From Pedobacter sp. (GTDB taxonomy: Bacteria; Bacteroidota; Bacteroidia; Sphingobacteriales; Sphingobacteriaceae): DNA of 63,086 bases. The stretch is taken from NCBI GenBank assembly GCA_025351765.1, contig JANXVH010000043.1:1-63086 (forward strand). The letters run 5' to 3'. The notes beneath the pieces were generated by a model. The model saw only the letters and a program-made list of their open reading frames with translations, was not told the origin of the DNA and made no database searches. A program made the translations under genes and the position numbers. Numbering within the stretch: position 1 is the first letter of the stretch; each line of letters begins with the position of its first letter. This document shows, one piece after another, positions 52,827-62,758 of this stretch.

Positions 52827-53001
52827 GTTAAAGTATCTTGTAATAATTTGTATTATCGTATTAAGCGCAATTTATTTCGGTAATTTTATTGATTATAGAA
52901 ACAATAGGATAAGCAAAAATGACTATGATAAACGGGTTAGACTATTCATCACACTCGTCATAATTGTAATATTTATCGTCCTTTGGCTTAGAAAAAAATA
53001 G
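52825..53001 (+). CDS. Small two-helix membrane protein, unknown
   Basis: The 58-residue protein has two hydrophobic segments (YLVIICIIVLSAIYFG and LFITLVIIVIFIVLWL) joined by a charged loop (DYRNNRISKNDYDKRVR). It lies between lysA and lysC, overlapping the divergent lysA start by 2 bp and ending 1 bp from the convergent lysC stop. Composition strongly suggests a real inner-membrane hairpin. No family is recognised, and start choice is limited to 52825 or the ATG at 52813 within the lysA start region. Confidence 0.65.
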   Translation: MLKYLVIICIIVLSAIYFGNFIDYRNNRISKNDYDKRVRLFITLVIIVIFIVLWLRKK

Positions 53002-53002
53002 T

Positions 53003-54316
53003 CTACTCAAACAATCTGTTGTGTAAGCTTTTAAGCGCTTCCGTTTTGTCCTCTGTATTGATCAGCAAAGAAATGTTATAGCTGCTGCCCCCGTAAGAGA
53101 TCATCCTTATCGGGATGTGTTTAATAGCATCAAGAACCCTGGCTGCATAACCATGTTTCTCCGCACTAAAATCGCCCACTACACAAACAATAGATTGGTC
53201 TTTATCCACTTCCACACTTCCAAATGCGTGAAGTTCCTTTATAATATTTTCTAAGTTATCCAGATAATCAATAGTTACGGACACGGCTACTTCCGATGTA
53301 GTAATCATATCAATCGGAGTTTTGTAGCGCTCAAATATCTCAAATACTTTTCTAAGGAATCCATAGGCAAGTAACATCCTGCTTGATTGGATCTTTATTG
53401 CAGTAATTCCATCCTTTGCAGCAATAGATTTTATCTTTCCACGCTCGCTTTCTGTAGAAATCAACGTTCCAGCTGCCTGTGGTTCCATTGTATTCAACAA
53501 TCGCACAGGAATTCTATATTTCTGAGCCGGAAAAACAGACTGCGGATGCAATATTTTCGCCCCGAAATAAGCAAGTTCTGCAGCTTCATCAAATGAAAGC
53601 CGCGCAATTGGCTTAGTATTCTTGACTATACGTGGATCATTATTATGCATTCCATCAATATCTGTCCAAATCTGGACTTCTTCGGCCAATATTGCTGCTC
53701 CTAATAATGAAGCTGTATAGTCACTGCCCCCACGCCTTAGGTTATCTACCTCACCAAAACTATTTCTGCAAATGAAACCCTGGGTAATAAAAAGTTTGTT
53801 TCCTTTATATTTTGCCAAAAGTGGTGTAAGCTTTTCGGTAGTGAAAGGAATATCGGGCTCATTGTCTTCATCTATTTTCATAAAATCCAGCGCAGGTAAA
53901 AGCACGGATTGAACACCAATAGATTTTAAATAAATGTGATACAAAGTTGTAGAAAGCAATTCTCCCTGCGCAAGAACTACCTTTTCTTCAATGGGTGTAA
54001 AAAGGTCGTTAATCAGCGAAGAAAGAAAATTAAAATGGTAATCAACCACCTCTTTCCCTTGTGATAAGTAATCAGCTTCTGGAAGAAGTTCGGTTACAAA
54101 CTCATTGTATTTAGTGTGCAAAGCGTTAATAAGGGTCAACGCAGACTGTTTATCTTCTTTTAAAAGTTTGGCTGAAATTTCTACTAAACTATTGGTAGTT
54201 CCTGATACTGCAGACAATACCACAATCTGCTCTTGTAATGGATCTATAATATCCAGCAATTTTTTCATCCGCTCAGGGCTTCCTACAGAAGTGCCTCCAA
54301 ACTTTAATATTTTCAT
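53003..54316 (-). CDS. lysC: Aspartate kinase, monofunctional
   Basis: The 437-residue protein starts KILKFGGTSVGSPERMKKLL, with the kinase signature FGGTSVG. Later catalytic motifs are FICRNSFGEVDNLRRGGSDY and WTDIDGMHNNDPRI. Two C-terminal ACT-like domains occupy about 295-437. It makes aspartyl phosphate for lysine, threonine and methionine synthesis and is probably feedback-inhibited through the ACT domains. There is no fused homoserine dehydrogenase. LysA is close by. Confidence 0.94.
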   Translation of the reverse strand: MKILKFGGTSVGSPERMKKLLDIIDPLQEQIVVLSAVSGTTNSLVEISAKLLKEDKQSALTLINALHTKYNEFVTELLPEADYLSQGKEVVDYHFNFLSSLINDLFTPIEEKVVLAQGELLSTTLYHIYLKSIGVQSVLLPALDFMKIDEDNEPDIPFTTEKLTPLLAKYKGNKLFITQGFICRNSFGEVDNLRRGGSDYTASLLGAAILAEEVQIWTDIDGMHNNDPRIVKNTKPIARLSFDEAAELAYFGAKILHPQSVFPAQKYRIPVRLLNTMEPQAAGTLISTESERGKIKSIAAKDGITAIKIQSSRMLLAYGFLRKVFEIFERYKTPIDMITTSEVAVSVTIDYLDNLENIIKELHAFGSVEVDKDQSIVCVVGDFSAEKHGYAARVLDAIKHIPIRMISYGGSSYNISLLINTEDKTEALKSLHNRLFE

Positions 54317-54434
54317 CGTTTAATCTTTAGTTTTTAGTGATCTTTTTAGTCTCTAATTGTTAATATACTTATATTAGGCCGTGAAATTAACTAAAATTTG
54401 TTTCATTAGTATAAATTAAAATACACAGGATTAT

Positions 54435-56168
54435 ATGGAATTAGAACCAGCTACTTTAACCACCATTAACGAATGGCTTAATGGAAATTACGACCAGAAA
54501 ACCAAATCAGAAATCCAGTCTCTTCTGGACAATGAATCTTTTACTGAACTGACTGATTCATTTTACAGGAACCTTGAATTTGGAACCGGAGGCTTAAGGG
54601 GTATTATGGGTGCTGGATCTAACCGCATCAACAAATATACAATTGGCACCGCTACGCAAGGTCTTGCCAATTATCTCCTTAAAAAATATCCTGGCGAAAA
54701 TATTAAAGTAGCTATTGCACACGACAGTAGGAACAATTCAGACCTGTTTTCTGGCATTACTGCTGATGTATTCTCTGCCAACGGCATTTATGTATATTTT
54801 TTTAGCGCCCTAAGGCCTACTCCTGAGTTGTCATTTGCCATACGTGAGCTGGGCTGTAAAAGTGGCGTAATGTTAACCGCTTCGCACAATCCTAAAGAAT
54901 ACAATGGTTATAAAGCCTATGGAGCTGATGGCGGTCAATTTACCTCGCCTGATGACACCATGGTGATGGATGAAGTTGCTAAAATCACAAGTATAGACGA
55001 AGTTAAATTCAACCGAATTGAAGAAAATATAGAGCTAATTGCCGAAACCATTGACCAGCTATATTTAGATAAAATAACTGCCTTATCTGTTTCACCTGAA
55101 GCAATTGCCCGTCAAACCAATCTTAAAATTGTCTATTCTCCAATCCACGGAACTGGAATTACATTGGTTCCTAAAGCATTGGCGCAATTCGGTTTTAGTA
55201 ATTTAACTTTGGTAGAAGAACAAAGCACACCGGATGGCAATTTCCCAACCGTAGTTTATCCCAACCCTGAAGAGAAAGAAGCATTAACCCTTGCCTTGAA
55301 AAAAGCAAAGGATATAGATGCTGATCTTGTATTGGCTACAGATCCAGATGCAGACCGGGTAGGGATCGCTGTTAAAAATACTGAAGGTGAGTTTGTATTA
55401 CTAAATGGTAACCAGACCGGAAGTTTACTAATTAATTACCTGCTAACTGCATGGGAAGAAAAAGGCAAACTTGACGGCAACCAGTACATTGTTAAAACTA
55501 TCGTAACTACTAATCTGATAGAAATCATTGCCAAAGCAAAGAATGTAACCTATTATAATACTTTAACCGGCTTTAAATGGATTGGTCAGCTTATGACAAG
55601 TCTGGAAGGCAAAAAAACATTCATTGGAGGTGGCGAAGAAAGTTATGGTTACCTGATTGGCGAATTGGTTAGAGACAAAGATGCAATCGTTTCCTGTGCT
55701 TTTATCGCTGAAATGACTGCATTTTACAAAGATAAAGGAAGCAGTCTTTATGATGCATTGCTAGATATGTATGTAAAGTATGGTTTCTATAAGGAGGAGC
55801 TGGTTTCTATCACCAAAAAAGGTAAAACCGGTGCCGAAGAAATTAAAGCGATGATGGAGAAATTCCGTAACAACCCGCCTGCAACACTTGGTGGTTCTAA
55901 AGTGGCCACCCTTAAAGATTACGAACTGGGTTTTGAAACAGACCTTGTCTCCGGCGAAAAGAAGAAACTGGAGCTCCCAGTGTCTGATGTACTTCAGTTT
56001 ATTACAGAAGATGGAAGCATTGTATCGGCAAGACCATCGGGCACTGAACCTAAGATTAAGTTTTATTGTAGTGTGAATACACCATTGGCAGACAGATCGG
56101 CCTTTGCAGAAACCAATGTCAAACTAACAGAAAAAATTAAAAGTATTATGAGTGATTTGGAAGTTTAA
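54435..56168 (+). CDS. Phospho-sugar mutase (PGM/PMM family)
   Basis: The 577-residue alpha-D-phosphohexomutase has four domains. The phosphoserine loop is in TASHNPKEYNGYKAYG, the Mg site is DPDADRVGI, the sugar-binding loop is GGGEESYGYLIG and the phosphate-binding loop is RPSGTEPKIKFY. It interconverts 1- and 6-phosphates of glucose or mannose. The length matches the PgcA-like group found in Bacteroidota. A strong bidirectional terminator follows, so it is transcribed alone. Confidence 0.92.
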   Translation: MELEPATLTTINEWLNGNYDQKTKSEIQSLLDNESFTELTDSFYRNLEFGTGGLRGIMGAGSNRINKYTIGTATQGLANYLLKKYPGENIKVAIAHDSRNNSDLFSGITADVFSANGIYVYFFSALRPTPELSFAIRELGCKSGVMLTASHNPKEYNGYKAYGADGGQFTSPDDTMVMDEVAKITSIDEVKFNRIEENIELIAETIDQLYLDKITALSVSPEAIARQTNLKIVYSPIHGTGITLVPKALAQFGFSNLTLVEEQSTPDGNFPTVVYPNPEEKEALTLALKKAKDIDADLVLATDPDADRVGIAVKNTEGEFVLLNGNQTGSLLINYLLTAWEEKGKLDGNQYIVKTIVTTNLIEIIAKAKNVTYYNTLTGFKWIGQLMTSLEGKKTFIGGGEESYGYLIGELVRDKDAIVSCAFIAEMTAFYKDKGSSLYDALLDMYVKYGFYKEELVSITKKGKTGAEEIKAMMEKFRNNPPATLGGSKVATLKDYELGFETDLVSGEKKKLELPVSDVLQFITEDGSIVSARPSGTEPKIKFYCSVNTPLADRSAFAETNVKLTEKIKSIMSDLEV

Positions 56169-56199
56169 ACTCAGGTTATCTTTCAATAAAATTAAAATA

Positions 56200-56235
56200 A
56201 AAACCACCGGCATCTCTGGATCTCGGTGGTTTTTA
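56200..56235. terminator. Bidirectional terminator between the mutase and proA
   Basis: AAACCACCG and CGGTGGTTT form a stem around a 14-nt loop, with A and T tracts outside on both strands. It serves the convergent genes ending at 56168 and 56250. Confidence 0.85.
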
Positions 56236-56249
56236 ACTTAACTTTTAGG

Positions 56250-57497
56250 CTATCTAATCTGGCCCTCCCCCTTCACAATCCATTTTTCGGTAACTAATTT
56301 CTCCAATGCAAACGGCCCCCTTGCATGGAGCTTTTGCGTAGAAATACCAATCTCTGCGCCGAGTCCAAATACTTCACCATCGGTAAAACGAGTGGAAGCA
56401 TTCAGATACACTACTGCTGCATCTACTTGTTTTAAAAACAAATCTGCCTTATCCATATCCTTCGTTAAAATAGCTTCAGAATGTTTCGATGAAAATTGAG
56501 AAATATGGTTTAATGCCTCTTCTATCCCCTCAACAACTTTTATAGAACATTTATAATCCAAAAACTCCCTGCCATAATCTTCAGGCATGGCTTTGTTTAA
56601 CCAAGGGTAATTTTCTGATGTTAACAACTGATATGCTGTATCATCTGCAAAAATCTCTACCTCATGGATTTGAAGTAAAGGAGATAAAATTTTTATAAAC
56701 GCTGAGGCTGCTGAGTTATCTACCAAAATGGTGTCCAGGGCATTGCAAACCGATGGTCGGGATACTTTTGCGTTTACTACAATTTTAGCTGCAGATTCCA
56801 GATCGCCCGTAGCCTCTACATAGGTATGGCATACGCCTGCTCCCGTTTCAATTACAGGTACTGTGGCATTTTTACGCACGTATTCTATCAATTGATTTGA
56901 TCCCCTAGGAATGATTACATCTATATATTTTTCAGCAGTGAGGATGTCTATAATGAATTCTCTTTCAGGAGGTAATTGTTGAACTATGTTTCTATCCAAA
57001 CCACTCTTTTCCAGCACATCTTGTATTATAGAAACCAAAATTGTGTTTGTATTTAAAGCATCTTGTCCGCCTCTAAGTAACGCAACATTACCAGATCTCA
57101 AACACAGTGAACTTACATCCAGCGTCACATTTGGCCTAGATTCATAGATTACCGCCACAACACCAAGCGGCACAGTTATTTTACTGATATGTAGCCCATT
57201 GGCGATTGTAGTTTCTGATAACAATACATTAGTCGGATCTGGCAGTTCTGCAACTGCCGAAAGACTTTTACACAAACCAATGATACGTTCTTTAGTCAAC
57301 AGCAGCCGGTCGCGCTTAGGATCGGCAGTATTCATTTTTATTAAATCCTTATAATTTTCTTCAATGATCTTTTCTGCCTTGCTCTCAATGACAGCGGCTA
57401 ATTCGTTGATCAGATTTTTTTTATTTATGTCACTTAAACTCGAAATCGACTGCCGAGCCTTTTTCGCATCTATAAGTTGTTGTGTGATTTTATTCAT
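56250..57497 (-). CDS. proA: Gamma-glutamyl phosphate reductase
   Basis: The 415-residue protein of the aldehyde dehydrogenase superfamily has IYESRPNVTLDVSSLCLRSG, PRGSNQLIEYVRKNATVP, the catalytic Cys in SRPSVCNALDTILV and SSTRF-type ending NASTRFTDGEVFGLGAEIGI. It reduces glutamyl phosphate to the semialdehyde for proline. It starts 9 bp after proB, so they form an operon in kinase-reductase order. Confidence 0.95.
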   Translation of the reverse strand: MNKITQQLIDAKKARQSISSLSDINKKNLINELAAVIESKAEKIIEENYKDLIKMNTADPKRDRLLLTKERIIGLCKSLSAVAELPDPTNVLLSETTIANGLHISKITVPLGVVAVIYESRPNVTLDVSSLCLRSGNVALLRGGQDALNTNTILVSIIQDVLEKSGLDRNIVQQLPPEREFIIDILTAEKYIDVIIPRGSNQLIEYVRKNATVPVIETGAGVCHTYVEATGDLESAAKIVVNAKVSRPSVCNALDTILVDNSAASAFIKILSPLLQIHEVEIFADDTAYQLLTSENYPWLNKAMPEDYGREFLDYKCSIKVVEGIEEALNHISQFSSKHSEAILTKDMDKADLFLKQVDAAVVYLNASTRFTDGEVFGLGAEIGISTQKLHARGPFALEKLVTEKWIVKGEGQIR

Positions 57498-57506
57498 TTG
57501 TATGTA

Positions 57507-58538
57507 TTATAATACGACAATATCGCTGGCGTTGGCAATCTCCAGATTATGTTGTTTGGCATCTTTGCTAATCTCCGAAGATGGTATTTTGGATTTTGCA
57601 ACTGCTACAATATTTCCTTCTTCATCAATCAGTTCAAATATTTCCGAAGCATTAAATGGCTCTTCAACTGCCTTTACCCCTACCGCTAATAAACTTTTTC
57701 TTTTTCTTACTGCTTCACAAGCGCCTTTATCAATCATCAGTCTACCAGTAACCAAACTTCCGCTACCCAACCATTTATTGCGTGCAGAAATAGAGCAAGA
57801 TCTAGGCATGCAAACCGTACCTGCTTTTCCCGCTACGGCATTTAATATTCCATCCTCACTTCGCGCACCAAATATCACTACTTTAATGCCCATTGTGGCT
57901 GCTAAATTTGCAAAAGTAAGTTTGGAGGTCATGCCGCCTAAACCAACGTCAGAGGTATTTCTAGTAGCCAGTGAAAAAACTTCGTTATTGATCAAATCAA
58001 TTTGTTTTATCACTTCTCCATTTTTATCAAGCACTCCAGGTACCGATGTACCAAGGAGGATTAATGACGCTCCGAAACCAACCCCTAGTAAAGTAGCCAA
58101 CTCATCATTATCAGAAAACTTCAGTTCTACATCACTTACCACGTCATTTTCATTGGCAATAGGAATAATTCCATTTTTCCAAAGCTCTTCGTAGGTATCT
58201 TTTAACTGCAGAAACTGCTTTCGATTGGAAAAATGCTGGCGCTCACATAAACTTTGGGCAATAGCAATTTGGTATGGTAAAAAATGTCTTGAATAAGTTC
58301 CCAACAGCAGCGGATTACCAATAGAGGCAGCAGCCTTCCGCTCACTTATTTTACCTTTGTAATTTTTAATGTATTTCTTCCCTGCAGCCACTGCGCCAGA
58401 CGAAACAAGTATAACATGGTAATTTGGTGCAAGCTGCGAAACCTGTTTGGTAATATCTGCGATAATTACTTCATCAATTTCACCATTTGTTGTTATAGAG
58501 GCAGAGCCTAATTTTAGGACTAATATTGGTTTGGCCAT
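57507..58538 (-). CDS. proB: Glutamate 5-kinase
   Basis: The 343-residue protein has an amino-acid kinase fold with VLKLGSASITTNGEIDE, VSSGAVAAGKKYI, PIANENDVVSDVELKFSDND and the GLGGMTSK loop. A C-terminal PUA-like domain (about 265-343) follows. It performs the first step of proline synthesis and probably receives proline feedback. Slightly shorter than E. coli ProB (367). Co-transcribed with proA. Confidence 0.93.
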   Translation of the reverse strand: MAKPILVLKLGSASITTNGEIDEVIIADITKQVSQLAPNYHVILVSSGAVAAGKKYIKNYKGKISERKAAASIGNPLLLGTYSRHFLPYQIAIAQSLCERQHFSNRKQFLQLKDTYEELWKNGIIPIANENDVVSDVELKFSDNDELATLLGVGFGASLILLGTSVPGVLDKNGEVIKQIDLINNEVFSLATRNTSDVGLGGMTSKLTFANLAATMGIKVVIFGARSEDGILNAVAGKAGTVCMPRSCSISARNKWLGSGSLVTGRLMIDKGACEAVRKRKSLLAVGVKAVEEPFNASEIFELIDEEGNIVAVAKSKIPSSEISKDAKQHNLEIANASDIVVL

Positions 58539-58594
58539 TAACTGTGGTATTCACTTATGTTGCCCCTAAATTACAAAAAAATTAATCCTACAGC

Positions 58595-61024
58595 CTATTT
58601 TGTTTTGTCACGGTCTCTATTGAGCTTAATTTTAATCTTACCGTCCTCTCCGTCAGTTGCCAGTAAATGTAAAACAATCCCCTTCATCCTTCGGTCTCTA
58701 ATCTGTTGTTTATCGGCAAGTTCTTCGTCTTTTTTAGGATTTCTCAGTGGCACATCTACAGCAATATTTGTACCTGATGTAAAAGAATATATCCCTGCAA
58801 CGTCCATATTAAGCACGCTCGTATTGATCTCCATGGGATTTATGGTGATTTTTTGTCCGCGGATATCAAACTTACCATTTAAGTTGTTGAAGGCAATGTG
58901 GTCAAGGTCACGAAATGGGAAAGCGAACTTTCCTACACTTTTAATCGGCTCAAAGTTTAATAATGCACCCTGCTTCAAGTCAAAAACAACATCGCCAAAT
59001 AGCGCATTGGAAACCAGTTTCCCCTCACTATTAATATTGCCAGTAATATTGACTTTGGCAAATAGATAACCTTTCAAATTTTTAGATGTCAAAGAGGTAA
59101 GGCCGAAATTATCAAATGCATAGAAAAAATGCGGTATATCTACATTAGCTATAACACTACTAAGCGCAAATCTATTTACAGCGCCTTGCTGACTAACTGT
59201 ACCACTCAACTTTAATGAACCTCCAGCATGCTTAACACTTACATTTCTAACTGCAATACCTCTGTCTGTAAGCAGCAGGTCTGCCTGGGCATCGGTGGCT
59301 AAAAACTTGTTATAGTAAACCTTGTCTACAACAAGGTGCATGTCAACCTGGCTTTTTTCAAATACCATATTTAAGTCGTCAGAAAAGTTAACGCTCTTAG
59401 TATTTGCTTTTCTGATAGTCTGCCTGGAACCTAAAAAACTGAGAAACTCACCCAGATGCAATTGCGGACTCCTAATTGTCCAGGTCAACAAAATCTTTTC
59501 AGGTGCTGTGTAATAAAGGTTCAAAAAATTAAGCACAACGCCATCCATAAAAACGACACTCTTACCGCTTTGTAAACGAATTTTCTTTATAAAAAGATCG
59601 TTGTCTGTAAAATTTAAAGAAATATTGGTCTTGGTAAACTTCAGTTTTCTTGGCAGGTAATCTACATCAGCATCTGTAATATCTATAACCCCTGTTACAA
59701 ATGGCCTTGCCAACTTAAAGTCTACAATATTGGCTCGGTACTTCAAATTTACTTTAGCTTTCCCCCTAGAAAATTTAAGCAAATCATACCCAAGCAAATT
59801 ATTAAGGTTGGAAATATCAAATTCTGATTTAAAAACCCCTGTCGCAATTGGTTTATTAAGGTCATTTATTGATGCAGCATCTATAGAAAAAGGTATTTTT
59901 TCATAAGAACCTTTAAAACCAAATAACTTTACTGCAGAGTTTTGGTCTTTATGCCCCTTTCCTTTCTCGTAGTTGTTTGTGAAAACGCCCTTAAAGTTAC
60001 ATTCCTTTACCACACCACCTGGTGTACTAAGTACGTTGTCTTTTACCACCGCCTCCACATTAATTTCAGGATCACCACCTGGGCCCATATTACCTGCAAT
60101 GGTACAAGTTACGTCAATGGGCTTATCCAGGTTGAACATATTTAACCTTGAACTAATGTTGGGTGCCAGCAATGCCGAAGCACTACGCCACATGATTTGA
60201 TCTGCCCTGATGTGTATAGAAAAATCAGTATTTGCTTTAGAAAGATCAAACTTTGCTCCAATTACAAAAGGATCATTACCAATATTCAACTTGTTAGGTG
60301 CCACCTCAATTACTCCATTTTCATCCTTATAACTTATTTTAAATGGACCTTCAAGTAACTTGTTTTTTATAAAACTTCCTCTCTTAGAATTAAAAGCCAA
60401 ACTCTTTACTAAAGTCTTTAACCTCAAATCTGCAGTCCAGTCCGATCCCGAATAGTCAAGATTTCCTTTAAGATCATCAATTACAAATTCGAAAAGCTTG
60501 TTGCCTTTCCTATTATCTAAAACGAATGCCACATTATCAAGGGAGAATTTTCTAATCTCTGCAGGCGAATTTGAATCTTTACTTTCTCCTGTAGATTTTT
60601 TTTTATTGCTCTTAAAGATACTGGTATTGCTATAACCGCTACTATCCGTATAAAGATAGATCACTGCATTGTTAATGCCTATTTTCTGAATTTCTATCGT
60701 CCCAGTAAGTAAAGCAAGTGTATTTACTGAAACTTCTAAATCTTTGGCGTCCAGTAAAGAATGATGATGAACACGCCATAAGCTATCCCTCAAAATGACA
60801 TCATTAAGTCTTAAAGAAACTCCAGGAAAACCCTTCAAAAAAGTAGGATCCATGCTACCAATGGTCAACTTACCATTTAGATTTTTATTCAATTTTGCAG
60901 TTATTGATATAAGGAGTTTATCCTTGTTGTAATTCACATAGACTGCAGTTGCAATAAAGATAATCAGGAGTAATCCTATAAGGATGCCAAAAAATTTGAG
61001 TGTTATTTTAGACCAGCGTGGCAT
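58595..61024 (-). CDS. AsmA-family (DUF3971/AsmA-like) envelope protein
   Basis: The 809-residue protein has one N-terminal transmembrane helix (about 10-30, ILIGLLLIIFIATAVYVNY). A long beta-rich periplasmic body follows, with the AsmA N-terminal pattern LLISITAKLNKNLNGKLTIG and a C-terminal AsmA-like part (about 560-760, GGSLKLSGTVSQQGAVNRF). AsmA-like proteins are thought to bridge lipids between membranes. Its tail is charged and soluble (RDRRMKGIVLHL). It is transcribed alone on the minus strand, 56 bp beyond proB. Confidence 0.85.
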   Translation of the reverse strand: MPRWSKITLKFFGILIGLLLIIFIATAVYVNYNKDKLLISITAKLNKNLNGKLTIGSMDPTFLKGFPGVSLRLNDVILRDSLWRVHHHSLLDAKDLEVSVNTLALLTGTIEIQKIGINNAVIYLYTDSSGYSNTSIFKSNKKKSTGESKDSNSPAEIRKFSLDNVAFVLDNRKGNKLFEFVIDDLKGNLDYSGSDWTADLRLKTLVKSLAFNSKRGSFIKNKLLEGPFKISYKDENGVIEVAPNKLNIGNDPFVIGAKFDLSKANTDFSIHIRADQIMWRSASALLAPNISSRLNMFNLDKPIDVTCTIAGNMGPGGDPEINVEAVVKDNVLSTPGGVVKECNFKGVFTNNYEKGKGHKDQNSAVKLFGFKGSYEKIPFSIDAASINDLNKPIATGVFKSEFDISNLNNLLGYDLLKFSRGKAKVNLKYRANIVDFKLARPFVTGVIDITDADVDYLPRKLKFTKTNISLNFTDNDLFIKKIRLQSGKSVVFMDGVVLNFLNLYYTAPEKILLTWTIRSPQLHLGEFLSFLGSRQTIRKANTKSVNFSDDLNMVFEKSQVDMHLVVDKVYYNKFLATDAQADLLLTDRGIAVRNVSVKHAGGSLKLSGTVSQQGAVNRFALSSVIANVDIPHFFYAFDNFGLTSLTSKNLKGYLFAKVNITGNINSEGKLVSNALFGDVVFDLKQGALLNFEPIKSVGKFAFPFRDLDHIAFNNLNGKFDIRGQKITINPMEINTSVLNMDVAGIYSFTSGTNIAVDVPLRNPKKDEELADKQQIRDRRMKGIVLHLLATDGEDGKIKIKLNRDRDKTK

Positions 61025-61128
61025 CGTTATAGTTTAGGTTAAAGACTTATCTTCTACATACTTCAATACGTATGCCAATAAATCAGCTTAATGAAACGGA
61101 TATTCGAAACAAGATAACGATTTAATTC

Positions 61129-62631
61129 TTAAGCAGTCGTAAGTTTCAACGTAGCACTGGTCTCTGTCCTTATTTGTTGCGTTAGCTTTTCATCTTTACT
61201 TAAAGATTTTCCAAAAGAAGGAATCATTTTCTTTAGTTTCTCCTGCCATTCTGGAGTATTTATTTTATCTGAAAAACAACGTTCCATTAGCGTAATCATA
61301 ATAGAAACTGCAGTTGAAGCACCCGGCGATGCACCTAACAACGCAGCGATACTCCCGTCGGCAGCAGTAACTACCTCGGTACCAAATTCCAAAACACCGC
61401 CGTGCTTTTCGTCTTTTTTAATTACCTGAACTCTTTGTCCCGCAGTTTCTAACTCCCAATCTTCCATTTTTGCAGTTGGAAGGTACTCACGTAAAGCTTC
61501 CATTCTGTCTTCTGGCGATTGGCGTACCTGGTCTATTAAATACTTGGTCAACTGTAGGTTGTCTAGTCCGGCTGCAATCATTGGTCTAATATTGTTCACC
61601 TTAATGGACAACGGCAAGTCCATTAAAGAACCATGCTTTAAGAATCTAGTTGAAAAACCCGCGTATGGCCCAAATAGTAACGCCCTTTTTCCATCTATTA
61701 CCCTCGTATCAAGGTGAGGTACTGACATAGGCGGCGCACCTACCGATGCCTTTCCATATACTTTGGCATGATGTTGCTCAATAACTTTCGGGTTAATACA
61801 TTTAAGCCATTGTCCGCTTACCGGAAAACCACCAAATCCTTTCCCTTCTGGGATATTGGATTTCTCCAGCAAAGGCAGTGATCCGCCTCCGGCTCCAATA
61901 AATACAAATTTGGCTTTAACAACATATTTATCACCTGTTGCCTCGTTCTTTATCTTAACCTCCCACAGACCGTCCTTTTGCTTCAGTTTTCTAACCTCAT
62001 GATCAAAGTGTAGATTTACAGCAGGCGATTTCTTAAGCTGATTAAACATCATCCTGGTAAGCGATCCAAAGTTTACGTCAGTTCCCAAGGCCATTCTTGT
62101 AGCAGCTACCTCTTCTTTAGGATCACGATCAGCCATAACCAACGGCATCCATTCGGCAAGCTGTTTTGGGTCTTCTGAATAGGCCATATCCTTAAACAAA
62201 ACGCATTTAGTCAGGCTTTTAAACCGCGTATTTAAAAACTTAACATTGTCTTTACCCCAAACGAAACTCATGTGCGGAATGCTTTTAATGAAGGTTTCAG
62301 GTTGTTCAATCAATTCCTTATTAACTAAAAAAGACCAAAATTGCTTGGACACCTCAAAGGATTCCGCTATAGATATTGCTTTCTTCGCATCCACAGAGCC
62401 ATCCAAACTTTCGGGTGTATAATTGAGTTCACAAAAAGCAGAGTGTCCGGTTCCTGCGTTATTCCAGGCATCAGAACTTTCAGCTGCAGCCACATCCAAT
62501 CGCTCAAAAATTTCAATACTCAGATCCGGTTGCAGTTCCTTAAGTAAAACACCTAATGTGGCGCTCATAATACCTGCTCCTATTAAAACTACGTCAACAC
62601 TTTTATCTGATTTATTGCTTTTCCCCGTCAT
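61129..62631 (-). CDS. mqo: Malate:quinone oxidoreductase
   Basis: The 500-residue FAD protein has VLIGAGIMSATLGVLLKEL at the start, then DAWNNAGTGHSAFCELNYTP and GFPVSGQWL. The end contains GASPGASTAVSIMITLMERC. It is membrane-associated and passes malate electrons to quinone in the citric acid cycle, replacing NAD-malate dehydrogenase. I choose ATG 62631. A longer frame begins with TTG at 62649, which lies within the TAGTTTTG promoter box. Confidence 0.95.
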   Translation of the reverse strand: MTGKSNKSDKSVDVVLIGAGIMSATLGVLLKELQPDLSIEIFERLDVAAAESSDAWNNAGTGHSAFCELNYTPESLDGSVDAKKAISIAESFEVSKQFWSFLVNKELIEQPETFIKSIPHMSFVWGKDNVKFLNTRFKSLTKCVLFKDMAYSEDPKQLAEWMPLVMADRDPKEEVAATRMALGTDVNFGSLTRMMFNQLKKSPAVNLHFDHEVRKLKQKDGLWEVKIKNEATGDKYVVKAKFVFIGAGGGSLPLLEKSNIPEGKGFGGFPVSGQWLKCINPKVIEQHHAKVYGKASVGAPPMSVPHLDTRVIDGKRALLFGPYAGFSTRFLKHGSLMDLPLSIKVNNIRPMIAAGLDNLQLTKYLIDQVRQSPEDRMEALREYLPTAKMEDWELETAGQRVQVIKKDEKHGGVLEFGTEVVTAADGSIAALLGASPGASTAVSIMITLMERCFSDKINTPEWQEKLKKMIPSFGKSLSKDEKLTQQIRTETSATLKLTTA

Positions 62632-62646
62632 TTCTGAAATTTTGTG

Positions 62647-62654
62647 CAAAACTA
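62647..62654 (-). promoter_or_regulatory. Minus-7 promoter box TAGTTTTG for mqo
   Basis: This exact TAnnTTTG match on the minus strand lies 15 bp upstream of ATG 62631, giving a predicted leader of about 10 nt. It decides against the TTG start at 62649. Confidence 0.65.
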
Positions 62655-62758
62655 CAAAAACAGTCTAATTTTTTCATCGATGGATCAACTCTTATTTCTT
62701 TATATCTTGTTTTTTTAACAGATTTATTGCAATTTTAACTGATAAAATCAAAAAAACA

